Notes: a model not told the origin generated them from the sequence alone. Shown: positions 41,650-49,779, counted from the stretch's first letter. The stretch: 64,000 nt of DNA from Streptomyces sp. SID9727 (GCF_010550605.1 NZ_JAAGNI010000310.1:1-64000), one strand, 5' to 3'. Numbers and translations are program-made.

Positions 41650-42405
41650 TTGCCTTTTTCCCTGCACCAGGGCGACGCGCTCGGCGTCCTCGCCGAGCTG
41701 CCCGACAACTGTGTCGACTCCGTCATCACCGACCCGCCGTACAACAGCGGCGGGCGGACGGCGAAGGAGCGCACCTCCCGGTCCGCGAAGCAGAAGTACA
41801 CCTCGGCCGACGCCGGCCACGAGCTGCCGGACTTCACCGGCGAGAACATGGATCAGCGCAGCTACGGCTTCTGGCTGACGCAGATCATGACCGAGGCGCA
41901 CCGGCTCACCAAGGTCGGCGGCACCGCGTTGATCTTCACGGACTGGCGGCAGCTGCCGATCACCACGGACGCCATCCAGGCCGCCGGCTGGCTGTGGCGC
42001 GGCGTCCTCGCCTGGCACAAGCCGCAGGCGCGGCCCCAAAAGGGGCGTTTTACCCAGAATTGTGAATTCATCGTCTGGGCGTCCAACGGTCCGATCGACG
42101 CGGCCCGTAACCCGGTCTACCTGCCGGGTCTCTACAGCGCTTCGCAGCCCAGCGGCAAGGCGCGCCAGCACATCACGCAGAAGCCGGTCTCGGTCATGCG
42201 GGAGCTGGTACAGATCGCCCCGCCCGGCGGCACGGTGCTGGACTTCACCTGCGGATCCGGCTCGACCGGTGTCGCGGCGCTGCTGGAGGGCCGCGACTTC
42301 ATCGGTGTCGAGAAGACCAAGCAGTACGCCGAGATTGCTGCCGACCGCCTCACCGAGACGATGCAACAGACCCTTACTCAGAATGACTTGACGCTGGTCG
42401 TCTGA
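41650..42405 (+). CDS. Orphan site-specific DNA methyltransferase (beta type)
   Basis: A 251-residue protein starting with TTG at 41650. The catalytic motif IV (SVITDPPYNSGG) comes near residue 30 and the SAM-binding motif I (VLDFTCGSGSTGVAALLEGR) near 200, with HITQKPVSVMRELV just before it. That order is the beta class of N6-adenine or N4-cytosine methyltransferases. No restriction gene is adjacent, so it probably protects or regulates the element. It is monocistronic, with a terminator-like hairpin after it. Confidence 0.9.
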   Translation: MPFSLHQGDALGVLAELPDNCVDSVITDPPYNSGGRTAKERTSRSAKQKYTSADAGHELPDFTGENMDQRSYGFWLTQIMTEAHRLTKVGGTALIFTDWRQLPITTDAIQAAGWLWRGVLAWHKPQARPQKGRFTQNCEFIVWASNGPIDAARNPVYLPGLYSASQPSGKARQHITQKPVSVMRELVQIAPPGGTVLDFTCGSGSTGVAALLEGRDFIGVEKTKQYAEIAADRLTETMQQTLTQNDLTLVV

Positions 42406-42418
42406 GACGGATTCTGCC

Positions 42419-42468
42419 GTGCGGCGCGGGGTTCAGCATGTCCCGAGCGTGTTCGCGTCGCGCCGCAC
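42419..42468 (+). terminator. Terminator-like hairpin
   Basis: GTGCGGCGCG (42419-42428) pairs with CGCGCCGCAC (42459-42468), with a 30-base loop, directly after the methyltransferase stop and before the next -10-like box. No T-run follows, as is common in Streptomyces. Confidence 0.5.
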
Positions 42469-42471
42469 GGA

Positions 42472-42513
42472 GCGTTATAGCAGCGAATCCCCGGTTACGG
42501 AAACCGGGGATTC
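42472..42513 (+). promoter_or_regulatory. -10-like box and palindromic operator/leader hairpin, copy 2
   Basis: TTATAG (from about 42475) is followed by GAATCCCCGGTT (42485-42496), loop ACGGA and AACCGGGGATTC (42502-42513): perfect 12-base arms. The spacing would place the transcription start at or near the left arm, so the palindrome would be both an operator site and the first hairpin of the mRNA. It precedes the 42574 operon. Confidence 0.72.
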
Positions 42514-42573
42514 TCTGGATGGTTGGAGCCGCAATCGACGCTCTATGGCTGCGGCCCAAGGAGGCCCCTTTTC

Positions 42574-43302
42574 GTGTCTGAATCCATAAATCCCCCGGAA
42601 GATGCGGAGACGGACCCGGTCCGGATACCCGAAAGCCCTCGCCTATCGGATAGCGAAGAGATGGAGCCGGTCCGGGTCCCGGAGTCCCATCTGGCAAGCA
42701 TGCAGGCGGACATGGCGAAGCTGATGGATCTGGCCGCGCAGCACGATCGGCAGATCGACGACCTCTCGGCCGCGCCACCGGCACCGGACTCGCCGTTCGC
42801 CGCCTACGGGCTGCCCAGCTTCGCGGGCCTGCCGCCCGCTTCGGCGCCACCCGAGCCGCGTCCGATTCTCGAGCTGGAGGACGAGGAGTACGAAGACGAA
42901 CTCGACGCCCTGTCCGACTGGGTTGATGACTTCCTCATGCGCGTCTACGGGGCGGAGGTCACCACCGCCGCCCCGTGGTGCGAGCAATGGCAGGAGCACG
43001 ACGACGTCGTCGCCTGGCTGCACGCGCTGTGGCTGGCCTACCAGCAGCACAAGGACGCCGAAGCCGGACTGTCCGGCTTGTTCGTGTGGCACCGCGACTT
43101 CCTCACCCACGCCATGGCCACCGTCCGCGCCGCTGGTGGACCACTGTCCGCGTGCATGACCGACCCGGACCGGCCCGCACACCGTCTGCTCCCCGGCCCT
43201 CGCCCCTCGAACCGGACCACCTCCGCGATCGAGGAGCCCGACGAGCCCGAGGACCGCGTGGACCATGAGGAGACCGGCGAGCCGGGTCAGGCAAGCGGAT
43301 GA
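42574..43302 (+). CDS. DUF4913 domain protein
   Basis: A 242-residue protein starting with GTG at 42574 after AAGGAGGCCCC. The N-terminal half is acidic and Pro-rich. The C-terminal half has the DUF4913 pattern: LSDWVDDFLMRVYGAEVTTA, PWCEQWQEHDDVVAWLHALW and LFVWHRDFLTHAMATVRAAG. The family is found on actinobacterial plasmids and is of unknown function. It is often beside transfer genes. The stop overlaps the next start (ATGA). Confidence 0.82.
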   Translation: MSESINPPEDAETDPVRIPESPRLSDSEEMEPVRVPESHLASMQADMAKLMDLAAQHDRQIDDLSAAPPAPDSPFAAYGLPSFAGLPPASAPPEPRPILELEDEEYEDELDALSDWVDDFLMRVYGAEVTTAAPWCEQWQEHDDVVAWLHALWLAYQQHKDAEAGLSGLFVWHRDFLTHAMATVRAAGGPLSACMTDPDRPAHRLLPGPRPSNRTTSAIEEPDEPEDRVDHEETGEPGQASG

Positions 43303-43787
43303 CCGACCGAGAGGACCGGCCGGCATACGGCCTGTCCTTCGACCCCCGCGCCCTGACCGATCTCCTGCAAGCCCCCGTCGACATCCGCGACCTGGCACTC
43401 GCCCAGCTCCAGGACATCGTCAACGCCCGTCTCCACGGTGCCAAACTCACCCGCGATCTCGCCGGATGCCGCAAGGTCTACTTCGACCACCGGGCGCAGT
43501 GGCGCATCGTCTACGCCCAGCGGCCGGCGCCCGCGAACTCCACACACACCACTGAGATCCACGTCGTGGCCATCCGCCCGCGCGAAGCGCACGACGTGTA
43601 CGACACCGCCCGCGCCCGCCTCGGTATTAGCCGACGCCCGCTGGGCGAGCGCACCCACGCGGCCCGCACCCGCTCGCCGCAGCTGGGCACCCGCCCGCCC
43701 GTCCCCAAGCCGGGACCACCGCGCTCCGCGATGCCCGGCCTTCCCCAACCCGCACAGCCCCCGACCCTGAAGGGCCCCGTTCGTTGA
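43299..43787 (+). CDS. RelE/ParE-like protein
   Basis: A 162-residue protein starting with ATG at 43299. The core DLAGCRKVYFDHRAQWRIVY followed by TEIHVVAIRPREAHDVYD has the strand order and basic residues of the RelE/ParE toxin fold. The N-terminus includes DIRDLALAQLQDIVNARLHG. The C-terminal 45 residues are Pro/Arg-rich. There is no typical antitoxin. The overlapping DUF4913 gene is the only candidate partner. It may be a domesticated toxin-fold protein. I rate the fold as likely, the toxicity as unproven. Confidence 0.72.
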   Translation: MTDREDRPAYGLSFDPRALTDLLQAPVDIRDLALAQLQDIVNARLHGAKLTRDLAGCRKVYFDHRAQWRIVYAQRPAPANSTHTTEIHVVAIRPREAHDVYDTARARLGISRRPLGERTHAARTRSPQLGTRPPVPKPGPPRSAMPGLPQPAQPPTLKGPVR

Positions 43788-44473
43788 CGCAGTTCCCCAC
43801 CCTGATCGACCAGGTAGCCGCAGCCGTACTGGCGCCGGCCCAGGCCATTGAGAACCCGCACCACCGCGCCATCCTCGACACCTTCGTCGAGATCCAGGAA
43901 CTCGACCGACAGCTCGCCGAGCTCGCGGAAGCCGAGCTTCCCGCCATCAGCCCCACTGAGCAGCTGAACACCCTGACCGACCTGCTGGTTGAACGGATGG
44001 CTGCCGGCGCCGCCCTGAGCGCACTGTTGTCCACTTCTTGCTGCTGCGCAGCCGCGTACTCGCCCGAGTACGAACCGCTGGACGACGAAGAGCCTCACTT
44101 CGACCCGGAATTCGAGGAGTTGTACGACTTCGAGGATCCGAACGGTCTCGACGACTTCCACGACGGTGCGTGCGAGGAGTTCCTGTCCTGCCCCAGTCGC
44201 CCGCAGACGATCGTCCACGCCTGCCTCGCTGTCTTCGACGACGAGGGCGCCCCGGAGTACGTGAGTACCGCGGAGCTGGTCGAGCGCCTGCGTGATCTGC
44301 CCGGCCAGGCCGAGGAGCGCTGGAGCTACGCCGACCTCACCCCGCTGCGGCTGGGCCTGCTGCTGCGCGGCTACGGAGTTCAGCCCTGCAAGCCGCGCGC
44401 GGCCGACGGCAGCCGCTACCGTGCCTACCGGCGCGCCGACCTGCTGGCCGCCCGCCCGAACTGCTCCTGCTGA
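43784..44473 (+). CDS. DUF3631-like protein
   Basis: A 229-residue protein starting with TTG at 43784 (TTGA overlap). The N-terminal part is helical and acidic, with an odd STSCCCAAAYS cysteine cluster. The C-terminal 70 residues (YVSTAELVERLRDLPGQAEE; LTPLRLGLLLRGYGV; SRYRAYRRADLLAA) match the DUF3631 pattern that in actinobacteria is usually the tail of a plasmid primase/helicase-like protein. Here it stands without an ATPase domain. It may bind DNA. Confidence 0.68.
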   Translation: MTQFPTLIDQVAAAVLAPAQAIENPHHRAILDTFVEIQELDRQLAELAEAELPAISPTEQLNTLTDLLVERMAAGAALSALLSTSCCCAAAYSPEYEPLDDEEPHFDPEFEELYDFEDPNGLDDFHDGACEEFLSCPSRPQTIVHACLAVFDDEGAPEYVSTAELVERLRDLPGQAEERWSYADLTPLRLGLLLRGYGVQPCKPRAADGSRYRAYRRADLLAARPNCSC

Positions 44474-44964
44474 GGCATCCCGCCCTCGCGCACACCCGGC
44501 GGGTGACGGAGGCGGACTGGGACCTGGTCGCGGCCCTGCACGCGCAGTGCTCCGAGCAGAACCTGCTGCGCCGCTGGGGCCGCACCCACCTGGCACCCCG
44601 CGACCTGTCCCGGCTCCTTGCCCAGGCGCAGTGCTGGATCGGGCTCGGCGCAGACGAGCGGCCGGTGGCCCTGGTCTGCGCCGGGCCCGTCACCCGGGAG
44701 CCGGGGGTCTTCGACCTCGGACTGCAGGTCGTCGACCACCACCAGCGCCAGGGCATCGGCATGGCATTGGCCCGGCAAGCCGCCTTCCTAGCCCGCGCGC
44801 ACGGAGCCCACACCCTCTCCGCGTTCACCCAGGCATCCAATGCGCCCATGCTCCGGCTCCTCGACCGGCTCGGCCCGACGTCGCACACCCGCGACGGCCC
44901 GTACGTCGAGGTCCGCGTCGCCCTGGACGCGCTCGCCCCGGACCCAGAAACCGCTCCGTCATGA
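44470..44964 (+). CDS. GNAT-family acetyltransferase, CTG start
   Basis: A 164-residue protein. Its frame opens with CTG at 44470 that overlaps the upstream TGA as CTGA, the same four-base arrangement as ATGA, GTGA and TTGA elsewhere here. The later GTG (44503) would cut the first strand. Landmarks: LHAQCSEQNLLRRWG, VFDLGLQVVDHHQRQGIGMA (the acetyl-CoA-binding QRQGIG loop) and LSAFTQASNAPMLRLLDRLG. It would acetylate an amine on an unknown small molecule or protein. Confidence 0.82.
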   Translation: MRHPALAHTRRVTEADWDLVAALHAQCSEQNLLRRWGRTHLAPRDLSRLLAQAQCWIGLGADERPVALVCAGPVTREPGVFDLGLQVVDHHQRQGIGMALARQAAFLARAHGAHTLSAFTQASNAPMLRLLDRLGPTSHTRDGPYVEVRVALDALAPDPETAPS

Positions 44965-45641
44965 CGCGACCCCCGCCCGACGGGTTGGTGCCCACCGCCC
45001 TCGACCAGCGCATCGAGGCCGCCGTCGGATACGGCATCGAGGAGCTGCACCGGCACCGCCACAGCGGACTCCTCGACGTACCGCACGCCACCCTGGCCGA
45101 CGCGCACCGTGAACTGGCTGCGGCCGAGCGGGACGTCACCTTCCACCGCGCCCGTCTCGCCCGCCTCGCCGCCGGCGAACTCCCCGTTGACCAGGCGCTG
45201 TTCGCCTCGATTGACCGTGCCCTCGGCCAGCTCGCACAGGCCGCCGACGTACGCAATGCGAAGCAGGCCACCGCCGCCCAGGCGCTGTGGCCGATCGAGA
45301 CCGCCGCTCCCCGGAAGGCGCCACCGCACCTCGCGACGAAGGATGTCGCGGCCCTGCTCGCCATCGCCCAGGGCGCCAAGTTGCACGAGCACCTCGTCAC
45401 CCACCGCCTCGCCGTGGCGACCTCCACGCGCACCCGGATCTCCTACCCCCAGCTCCAGCGCCTGGAGGCCATGGGACTGGTGGTCCGCGACACCACGCAC
45501 CCGGTGCAGGCAGGTCAGCCCGTCGCGCTCACCGATATCGGCCGCGCTGCGCTGACCGCACCCCGCCGCTCCGGCCCGCCCGGCACCACGCCCGCGCTCC
45601 ACCCGCCGGCCTTTCCCGCCGTCTCCCGAACACGCCGCTGA
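44961..45641 (+). CDS. Helical protein with winged-helix-like C-terminal tail
   Basis: A 226-residue protein starting with ATG at 44961 (ATGA overlap). The N-terminal half is helical and resembles the trio at 47018-48346 (RIEAAVGYGIEELHRH). The C-terminal half (LATKDVAALLAIAQG; ISYPQLQRLEAMGLVVRDTT; PVALTDIGRAAL) has the winged-helix-like tail of the minus-strand genes at 3069, 4622 and 5500. It thus links two paralogous families. Function unknown. Confidence 0.68.
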   Translation: MTRPPPDGLVPTALDQRIEAAVGYGIEELHRHRHSGLLDVPHATLADAHRELAAAERDVTFHRARLARLAAGELPVDQALFASIDRALGQLAQAADVRNAKQATAAQALWPIETAAPRKAPPHLATKDVAALLAIAQGAKLHEHLVTHRLAVATSTRTRISYPQLQRLEAMGLVVRDTTHPVQAGQPVALTDIGRAALTAPRRSGPPGTTPALHPPAFPAVSRTRR

Positions 45642-45696
45642 ACAGCGCATCCGTCCCACGCGCATGAAGTCGCAGGCGTCACGACCGAAAGCACCG

Positions 45697-46410
45697 ATGC
45701 CCAACTACGAACCCGATTTCCGCCTCGACGGATACGAAGCCGTCAACGACCGTGTCGCCGACCAGTTCTGGATGCACATCGGCATCGAGCAGTCCGACAT
45801 GACCCTCCTCGCCGAACATCACAGCGACGACGCCGAGCACAGCTTCTACGTGATGCACAACCGCGCCGTCACCTGGGGAATCCCCGGTGAACCGCAGCTG
45901 GTCGCCCTGCACCTCAAACGCGACCCGGCCGCCCGCACCTTCCAGTTCGACCACGCACAGCTGCCGCTGCCGTCCATGGCGCAGTCCTGGCTGATCGCCC
46001 GCGGGTGTCCGGAAGAGCGCATTCTCCTGCCCGAGGGCATGGGAACCGCTCCCGCGAACGACGCCACCCGCGCCTTGGAGAAGCGGCTGCGCAGCGACGG
46101 CGATCACTTCGCCCTGCTCACCAGCTACACCTACGACGACGAGCCGATGCAGACGACCGTGATGCTGCGTGCCATCGACGAGAAGGCGGCGCTGCCCTTC
46201 CGCGTGCTCCTCGAAGAGGTCGACACGACCGCATGGACGCACACCCTGCGCGAGGGCGGCTTTCCGACCTTCGACGCCGTCACCCAGTGGTGGGAAGCGC
46301 ACTGGAGGGGCGACAAGCCGCAGCTGCCGACGGCCTCGCCGGCGACCCGGGCCGCCGCCGTCCCCGGCCTGCCGGCGCTCCCCGCTCCGCCCCGCGGGCC
46401 GAGCCGCTGA
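45697..46410 (+). CDS. Hypothetical protein
   Basis: A 237-residue protein. ATG 45697 follows GAAAG by five bases; an ATG at 45664 is also in frame but has no ribosome site. Alternating strands and helices: GYEAVNDRVADQFWMHIGIE, HSFYVMHNRAVTWGIPGEPQ and LLTSYTYDDEPMQTTVMLR. The end is Pro/Ala-rich. No family recognised. It is the last gene of the 42574 operon. Confidence 0.65.
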   Translation: MPNYEPDFRLDGYEAVNDRVADQFWMHIGIEQSDMTLLAEHHSDDAEHSFYVMHNRAVTWGIPGEPQLVALHLKRDPAARTFQFDHAQLPLPSMAQSWLIARGCPEERILLPEGMGTAPANDATRALEKRLRSDGDHFALLTSYTYDDEPMQTTVMLRAIDEKAALPFRVLLEEVDTTAWTHTLREGGFPTFDAVTQWWEAHWRGDKPQLPTASPATRAAAVPGLPALPAPPRGPSR

Positions 46411-46483
46411 ACTTCCGCTGCACTGGAGGGATTTCGCCTTCGCTCTGCGGCGAATTGACGTCAGTCGCGTGCGAGACGGTGCG

Positions 46484-46523
46484 GAACATAGCACGCAATC
46501 CCCGGTTACCGAAACCGGGGATT
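46484..46523 (+). promoter_or_regulatory. -10-like box and palindromic operator/leader hairpin, copy 3
   Basis: AACATAGC (from about 46485) is followed by AATCCCCGGTT (46497-46507), loop ACCGA and AACCGGGGATT (46513-46523). The sequence after it (CTCCGGATTCTTGTTC) matches that after copy 1. It lies about 85 bases before the secreted SH3-like gene at 46610. Confidence 0.74.
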
Positions 46524-46609
46524 CTCCGGATTCTTGTTCTCAGCCCGCACGGCATTCGCCCGGGGCTACTTCCGCATTCCCTCATTCCTGCCATGGAGGC
46601 AACTTCCGT

Positions 46610-46957
46610 ATGCGCACTGCCCGTTTCACCGTGACCGCCGCGATTCTCGGCGCCCTGGCGCTTCCTGTCCTGTCCGCTCCGAGCGCGGTGGCCGCGCCCG
46701 CCGAAGCGCCTGCCTCGGCCCCGACCAGCCGTCCGTGTGACCGGCTCGGCCCGTGGGTGATCGGCGCGAAGGCCGTCACGATCCGGTCCAAGGCCACCAG
46801 CAAGTCCACTGCCCGCGGCGTCCTCTACCGAGGCCACAAGTTCACCGTCCACAAGACCCAAGGCAATTGGCACTACATCACCGACAAGACAACCGGCGTA
46901 AAGGGCTGGGTGTCCGGCTCGTACGTCTACCGCGACGTCTACTTCTGCCTCGACTAG
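46610..46957 (+). CDS. Secreted SH3-like protein
   Basis: A 115-residue protein starting with ATG at 46610 after GGAGG. A Sec signal peptide (TARFTVTAAILGALALPVLS, then APSAVAAP) precedes an SH3b-like domain: VTIRSKATSKSTARGVLYRG, GNWHYITDKTTGVKGWVSGS. Such domains bind cell-wall or other surface ligands. Two Cys near the ends could form a disulfide. It may be a surface factor of the element. Confidence 0.78.
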   Translation: MRTARFTVTAAILGALALPVLSAPSAVAAPAEAPASAPTSRPCDRLGPWVIGAKAVTIRSKATSKSTARGVLYRGHKFTVHKTQGNWHYITDKTTGVKGWVSGSYVYRDVYFCLD

Positions 46958-47017
46958 TCGACGCCGCCTTGCTTCGCATTCCCACGCCCGTATTTCCGAA
47001 CTGAAGGGAGCTTCTTC

Positions 47018-47476
47018 GTGCTCGACGCCAGCGAAGACGTGATGGGCGTCATTACTGAGCGCATCGAGGACCGATTCCAGATGCCGCTCGCCGACCTGCG
47101 CCGGGCGGTGCAGGCGGCACCGCAGGCCAACCCGGAGGCCACCACCGTCGTGCACTGGTACGGCCTGCTCGACGAAACACAGCGGGCCCTCGACACGGCC
47201 GAGGACGCGCTCGTCGAGGCGCTGGGCACGCAGCCGGGCGACGTACTCGACGATCCGGTCATGGAGTTGGCCCACCAGGTCAACGCCGCGGTCGCCTCCC
47301 GCGACGGCCGCGCCATGGTCGTGAAGTACCTCCTCGACCCCAACGCTCCTGGCAAGCGGGGACCCGGGGTATGGCGCGGCGCAGCCCCGGCCGCCCGTCG
47401 CGCTCCAGCGCTGCCCACTTCCCCGCCCACGCTGCCCAGCGCGCAGAACACCGCGGTGCGCGGGGTGACGCGGTGA
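47018..47476 (+). CDS. Small helical paralogue 1 of 3
   Basis: A 152-residue protein starting with GTG at 47018 after GGGAG. Helical core: ITERIEDRFQMPLADLRRAV, TQRALDTAEDALVEALGT and AHQVNAAVASRDGRAMVVKY. The next two genes share this layout (RIE...PLAxLxA, A-E pair helices, VASRD near the end), so they arose by tandem duplication. The tail is Pro/Ala-rich. The function is unknown. Confidence 0.68.
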   Translation: MLDASEDVMGVITERIEDRFQMPLADLRRAVQAAPQANPEATTVVHWYGLLDETQRALDTAEDALVEALGTQPGDVLDDPVMELAHQVNAAVASRDGRAMVVKYLLDPNAPGKRGPGVWRGAAPAARRAPALPTSPPTLPSAQNTAVRGVTR

Positions 47477-47913
47477 GCGTCATCGGCAAGCCCAGCAGCC
47501 GCGATGCGGCGCTGCAGGAAGCATTCGGCTCTGCGGTGGCCGAGCTGTACGCACAGGTCGCCCAAGGCGAGGCCAACGCCGCACTCCAGCGTGCGCTGGA
47601 ACTGCGCAGCTTCCTCGCCATCGCCGAGGAGCAGGTGGCCCGCGTCCGTGACCGCGTCCATGCCATGACGGGACCCGACGGGGACATGAGCGACCTGTCC
47701 GCCGAGGACCTGCGGTGGGACGCGGACTGGCTGGATGCGGCGCTGGCCGCCCGCGACGGCTACACCGCCGCCCTCGACGAGCTGCTGCGCACCATGCCGG
47801 CGCCGAACCAAGCAGGCGCGGCACGCCCGGGGTTGAGCCCCAAGATCACCACCGCTGCTCCGCCCGCCCCGACAGCACCCCGCGCCGGGGCGGTGCGGAC
47901 CCGACATCCCTGA
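47473..47913 (+). CDS. Small helical paralogue 2 of 3
   Basis: A 146-residue protein starting with GTG at 47473 (GTGA overlap). Core: ALQEAFGSAVAELYAQVAQG, LRSFLAIAEEQVARVRDRVH and ADWLDAALAARDGYTAALDE, parallel to its neighbours. The end is Pro/Ala-rich. It may form a helical bundle or a hetero-oligomer with the others (inference). Confidence 0.68.
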   Translation: MSVIGKPSSRDAALQEAFGSAVAELYAQVAQGEANAALQRALELRSFLAIAEEQVARVRDRVHAMTGPDGDMSDLSAEDLRWDADWLDAALAARDGYTAALDELLRTMPAPNQAGAARPGLSPKITTAAPPAPTAPRAGAVRTRHP

Positions 47914-47923
47914 AAGCCACCGA

Positions 47924-48346
47924 TTGCCCCGACCCGACACCCCGTCCCACACCGAATCCGAACGCGTCGCCCAGCGCATCGAGGCGCTGTACGGACAGCC
48001 GCTCGCTGAACTCGAAGCCCTCGCCGACGCGACCCCCGAGACCACGCTGCTCGCCGCCCTGACCGGCACCCACAGCGACTTGGCCCTCGCCGAACGCAAC
48101 ATCGTCTTCCAGCTTCAGCGGTTGCGCGAACTCACCGCCCCTGACCGGGAGATCGGCCGGTTCGCCGCCGGTCACATCCTCGACTGCGCCCGCCGCATCG
48201 CCGAGTCCGTCGCCAGCCGCGACGCCTACGCCAAGAGCACCAGCGCGGTCCTGGGCGGCCTGCGCCGGGTGTCCGCCCCGGACACCCACCCGCCGGCTCC
48301 ACCCCTACCTGCCGCCCCGACGGCTACCACCTCCCGCACCCGCTGA
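47924..48346 (+). CDS. Small helical paralogue 3 of 3
   Basis: A 140-residue protein starting with TTG at 47924, seven bases after AAAG. Core: SERVAQRIEALYGQPLAELE, TGTHSDLALAERNIVFQLQR and ARRIAESVASRDAYAKSTSA. It is the clearest member of the trio and most like the N-terminal half of the 44961 protein. The function is unknown. Confidence 0.68.
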   Translation: MPRPDTPSHTESERVAQRIEALYGQPLAELEALADATPETTLLAALTGTHSDLALAERNIVFQLQRLRELTAPDREIGRFAAGHILDCARRIAESVASRDAYAKSTSAVLGGLRRVSAPDTHPPAPPLPAAPTATTSRTR

Positions 48347-48376
48347 TCCACCTGTACCGCTTGAGGAGCCCCCTTC

Positions 48377-49270
48377 TTGGCCACCAACGCGCCGTCGCCC
48401 GCCACACCGAACGATCTCTTGGGCGTCACCAAGACCCTGGACCTGCTCGCTCCGCGCTGGAGCGTGTGGGTGCTGATGACCGTCTCCTCCCAGCCGCTGC
48501 GCTACGCCGAGTTCAAGCCGAGGCTGCCCTGGCTGGCGGACGGCCAGCTCCACCCCCGGCTGCGGCACCTCACCAACGCCGGCGTCATCGAGCGCACGGA
48601 GTACGCCCCGCGCCACGTCACCTATGGCCTGACCAACCGCGGAGCCGCGCTGCTGCCCGTCCTGGCGGTGATCGCGTCCTGGGGCGACACGTATCTGGAG
48701 AAGGAGCTGGTCGCCAACAAGGACACCGGGGAGCTGGAACCCGAACGGATCGCGCCGGCCCAGAACATCGACGATGCCGTGGCACTGATCGTGCCCCGCC
48801 ATGCCACCCCGATCCTGTTCTCCCTGCAGAGCCGGGGCACCGCGACCGCCAAGACGCTGGCGGCCGAGGCCATGCCCGGCTACGGGCTGACCGCCGTCTA
48901 CAAGCCCCTGGAACGCCTGGTCGCCGACGGCCTCGTCACCGCCAGCGGCACCGGCGGCTACCAGCTGACCGGGAGCGGCCAGGCGCTCGCCCCCGTCTTC
49001 GAGGCGGTCTCCGCCTGGGCCACCGCGCCTGCCCCCGAGTCCGATGCCCGTCGGCCCCGGGGGCAGGGCGCCGCCCCGTCACAAACCCGTTCCGGCCCGT
49101 GGGCGACGACCCCGACCCGTCTTCCCGCACCGGCAGTGCCAGCCGCGCCGACAGCTCGTCCCGCCCTCACCACCACGCCCCCGGACGGCCCGGCCTGGAA
49201 GTCGGGCGACCTCTTCTCCCACCAGATACCCGCCCGCCCGATCTCCCCGGCAGGAGGCCCGCGCCGATGA
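48377..49270 (+). CDS. HxlR-type winged-helix regulator
   Basis: A 297-residue protein starting with TTG at 48377 after GGAG. Residues 10-100 follow the HxlR pattern: LDLLAPRWSVWVLMTVSSQP, RYAEFKPRLPWLADGQLHPR and YGLTNRGAALLPVLAVIASW. A second winged-helix-like unit follows (ATPILFSLQSRGTATAKTLA; YQLTGSGQALAPVFEAVSAW). Having two units in one chain is unusual. The C-terminal 70 residues are Pro-rich. It may regulate the downstream MFS and ATP-grasp genes, or the palindromes. Confidence 0.8.
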   Translation: MATNAPSPATPNDLLGVTKTLDLLAPRWSVWVLMTVSSQPLRYAEFKPRLPWLADGQLHPRLRHLTNAGVIERTEYAPRHVTYGLTNRGAALLPVLAVIASWGDTYLEKELVANKDTGELEPERIAPAQNIDDAVALIVPRHATPILFSLQSRGTATAKTLAAEAMPGYGLTAVYKPLERLVADGLVTASGTGGYQLTGSGQALAPVFEAVSAWATAPAPESDARRPRGQGAAPSQTRSGPWATTPTRLPAPAVPAAPTARPALTTTPPDGPAWKSGDLFSHQIPARPISPAGGPRR

Positions 49271-49779
49271 ACCACTCCCTGCCCCGGACACTTCTGCACG
49301 AGCGCCGCGCGATCAGGACCCTGACCCTTCCTGCCTTGATTCGCCTGGTCACCGAGATCGACGACAACGGCCCCATCAGCCACCAAAAGGGCAGCCTGCA
49401 GAGTGCCTTCGGCGACCTCACTCCCGGGCAACTGCGCCATGCCATCGACGTCGCCCGCGACCTCCGTCTCGTCGACGCCGACGAGCAGGCCCGCGACCGC
49501 TACCGGCTCACTGCCAGCGGTGAGGCCCTGGCTGAGGTGTACGACACCGCGGCCCGCTGGGCGCGCGAGCGTCAGTTCCCCGATGCCAGCAGCGACTTCG
49601 TCACCCGCGTTCAGCACACCCTCCAGCTGTCGAGCAGCCCGCAGACGACCGGCTTGAGCCTGGAGTCCTCGGCACCGCACCACGTCTTGGCCGAGTTTCT
49701 GCAGGCGTACCCCCGTGTCCGGCAGCACTCCGACGTCCGCTGCGCGCTTCCGCCGGCGGAAGCGGGGCGCGCTGCGTGA
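49267..49779 (+). CDS. Winged-helix-like hypothetical protein
   Basis: A 170-residue protein starting with ATG at 49267 (ATGA overlap). The layout LPALIRLVTEIDDNGPISHQ, DLTPGQLRHAIDVARDLRLV and RYRLTASGEALAEVYDTAAR is that of a winged-helix domain. It looks like a DNA-binding companion of the HxlR protein. The C-terminal part is less ordered. The stop overlaps the MFS start. Confidence 0.68.
   Translation: MNHSLPRTLLHERRAIRTLTLPALIRLVTEIDDNGPISHQKGSLQSAFGDLTPGQLRHAIDVARDLRLVDADEQARDRYRLTASGEALAEVYDTAARWARERQFPDASSDFVTRVQHTLQLSSSPQTTGLSLESSAPHHVLAEFLQAYPRVRQHSDVRCALPPAEAGRAA

Noticed and set aside
46441-46500. TTGACG near 46453 as a -35 box for the 46.5 kb promoter
   Set aside because: The distance to the -10-like CATAGC is about 26 bases, too long for a standard promoter; the -35 element is left unassigned.
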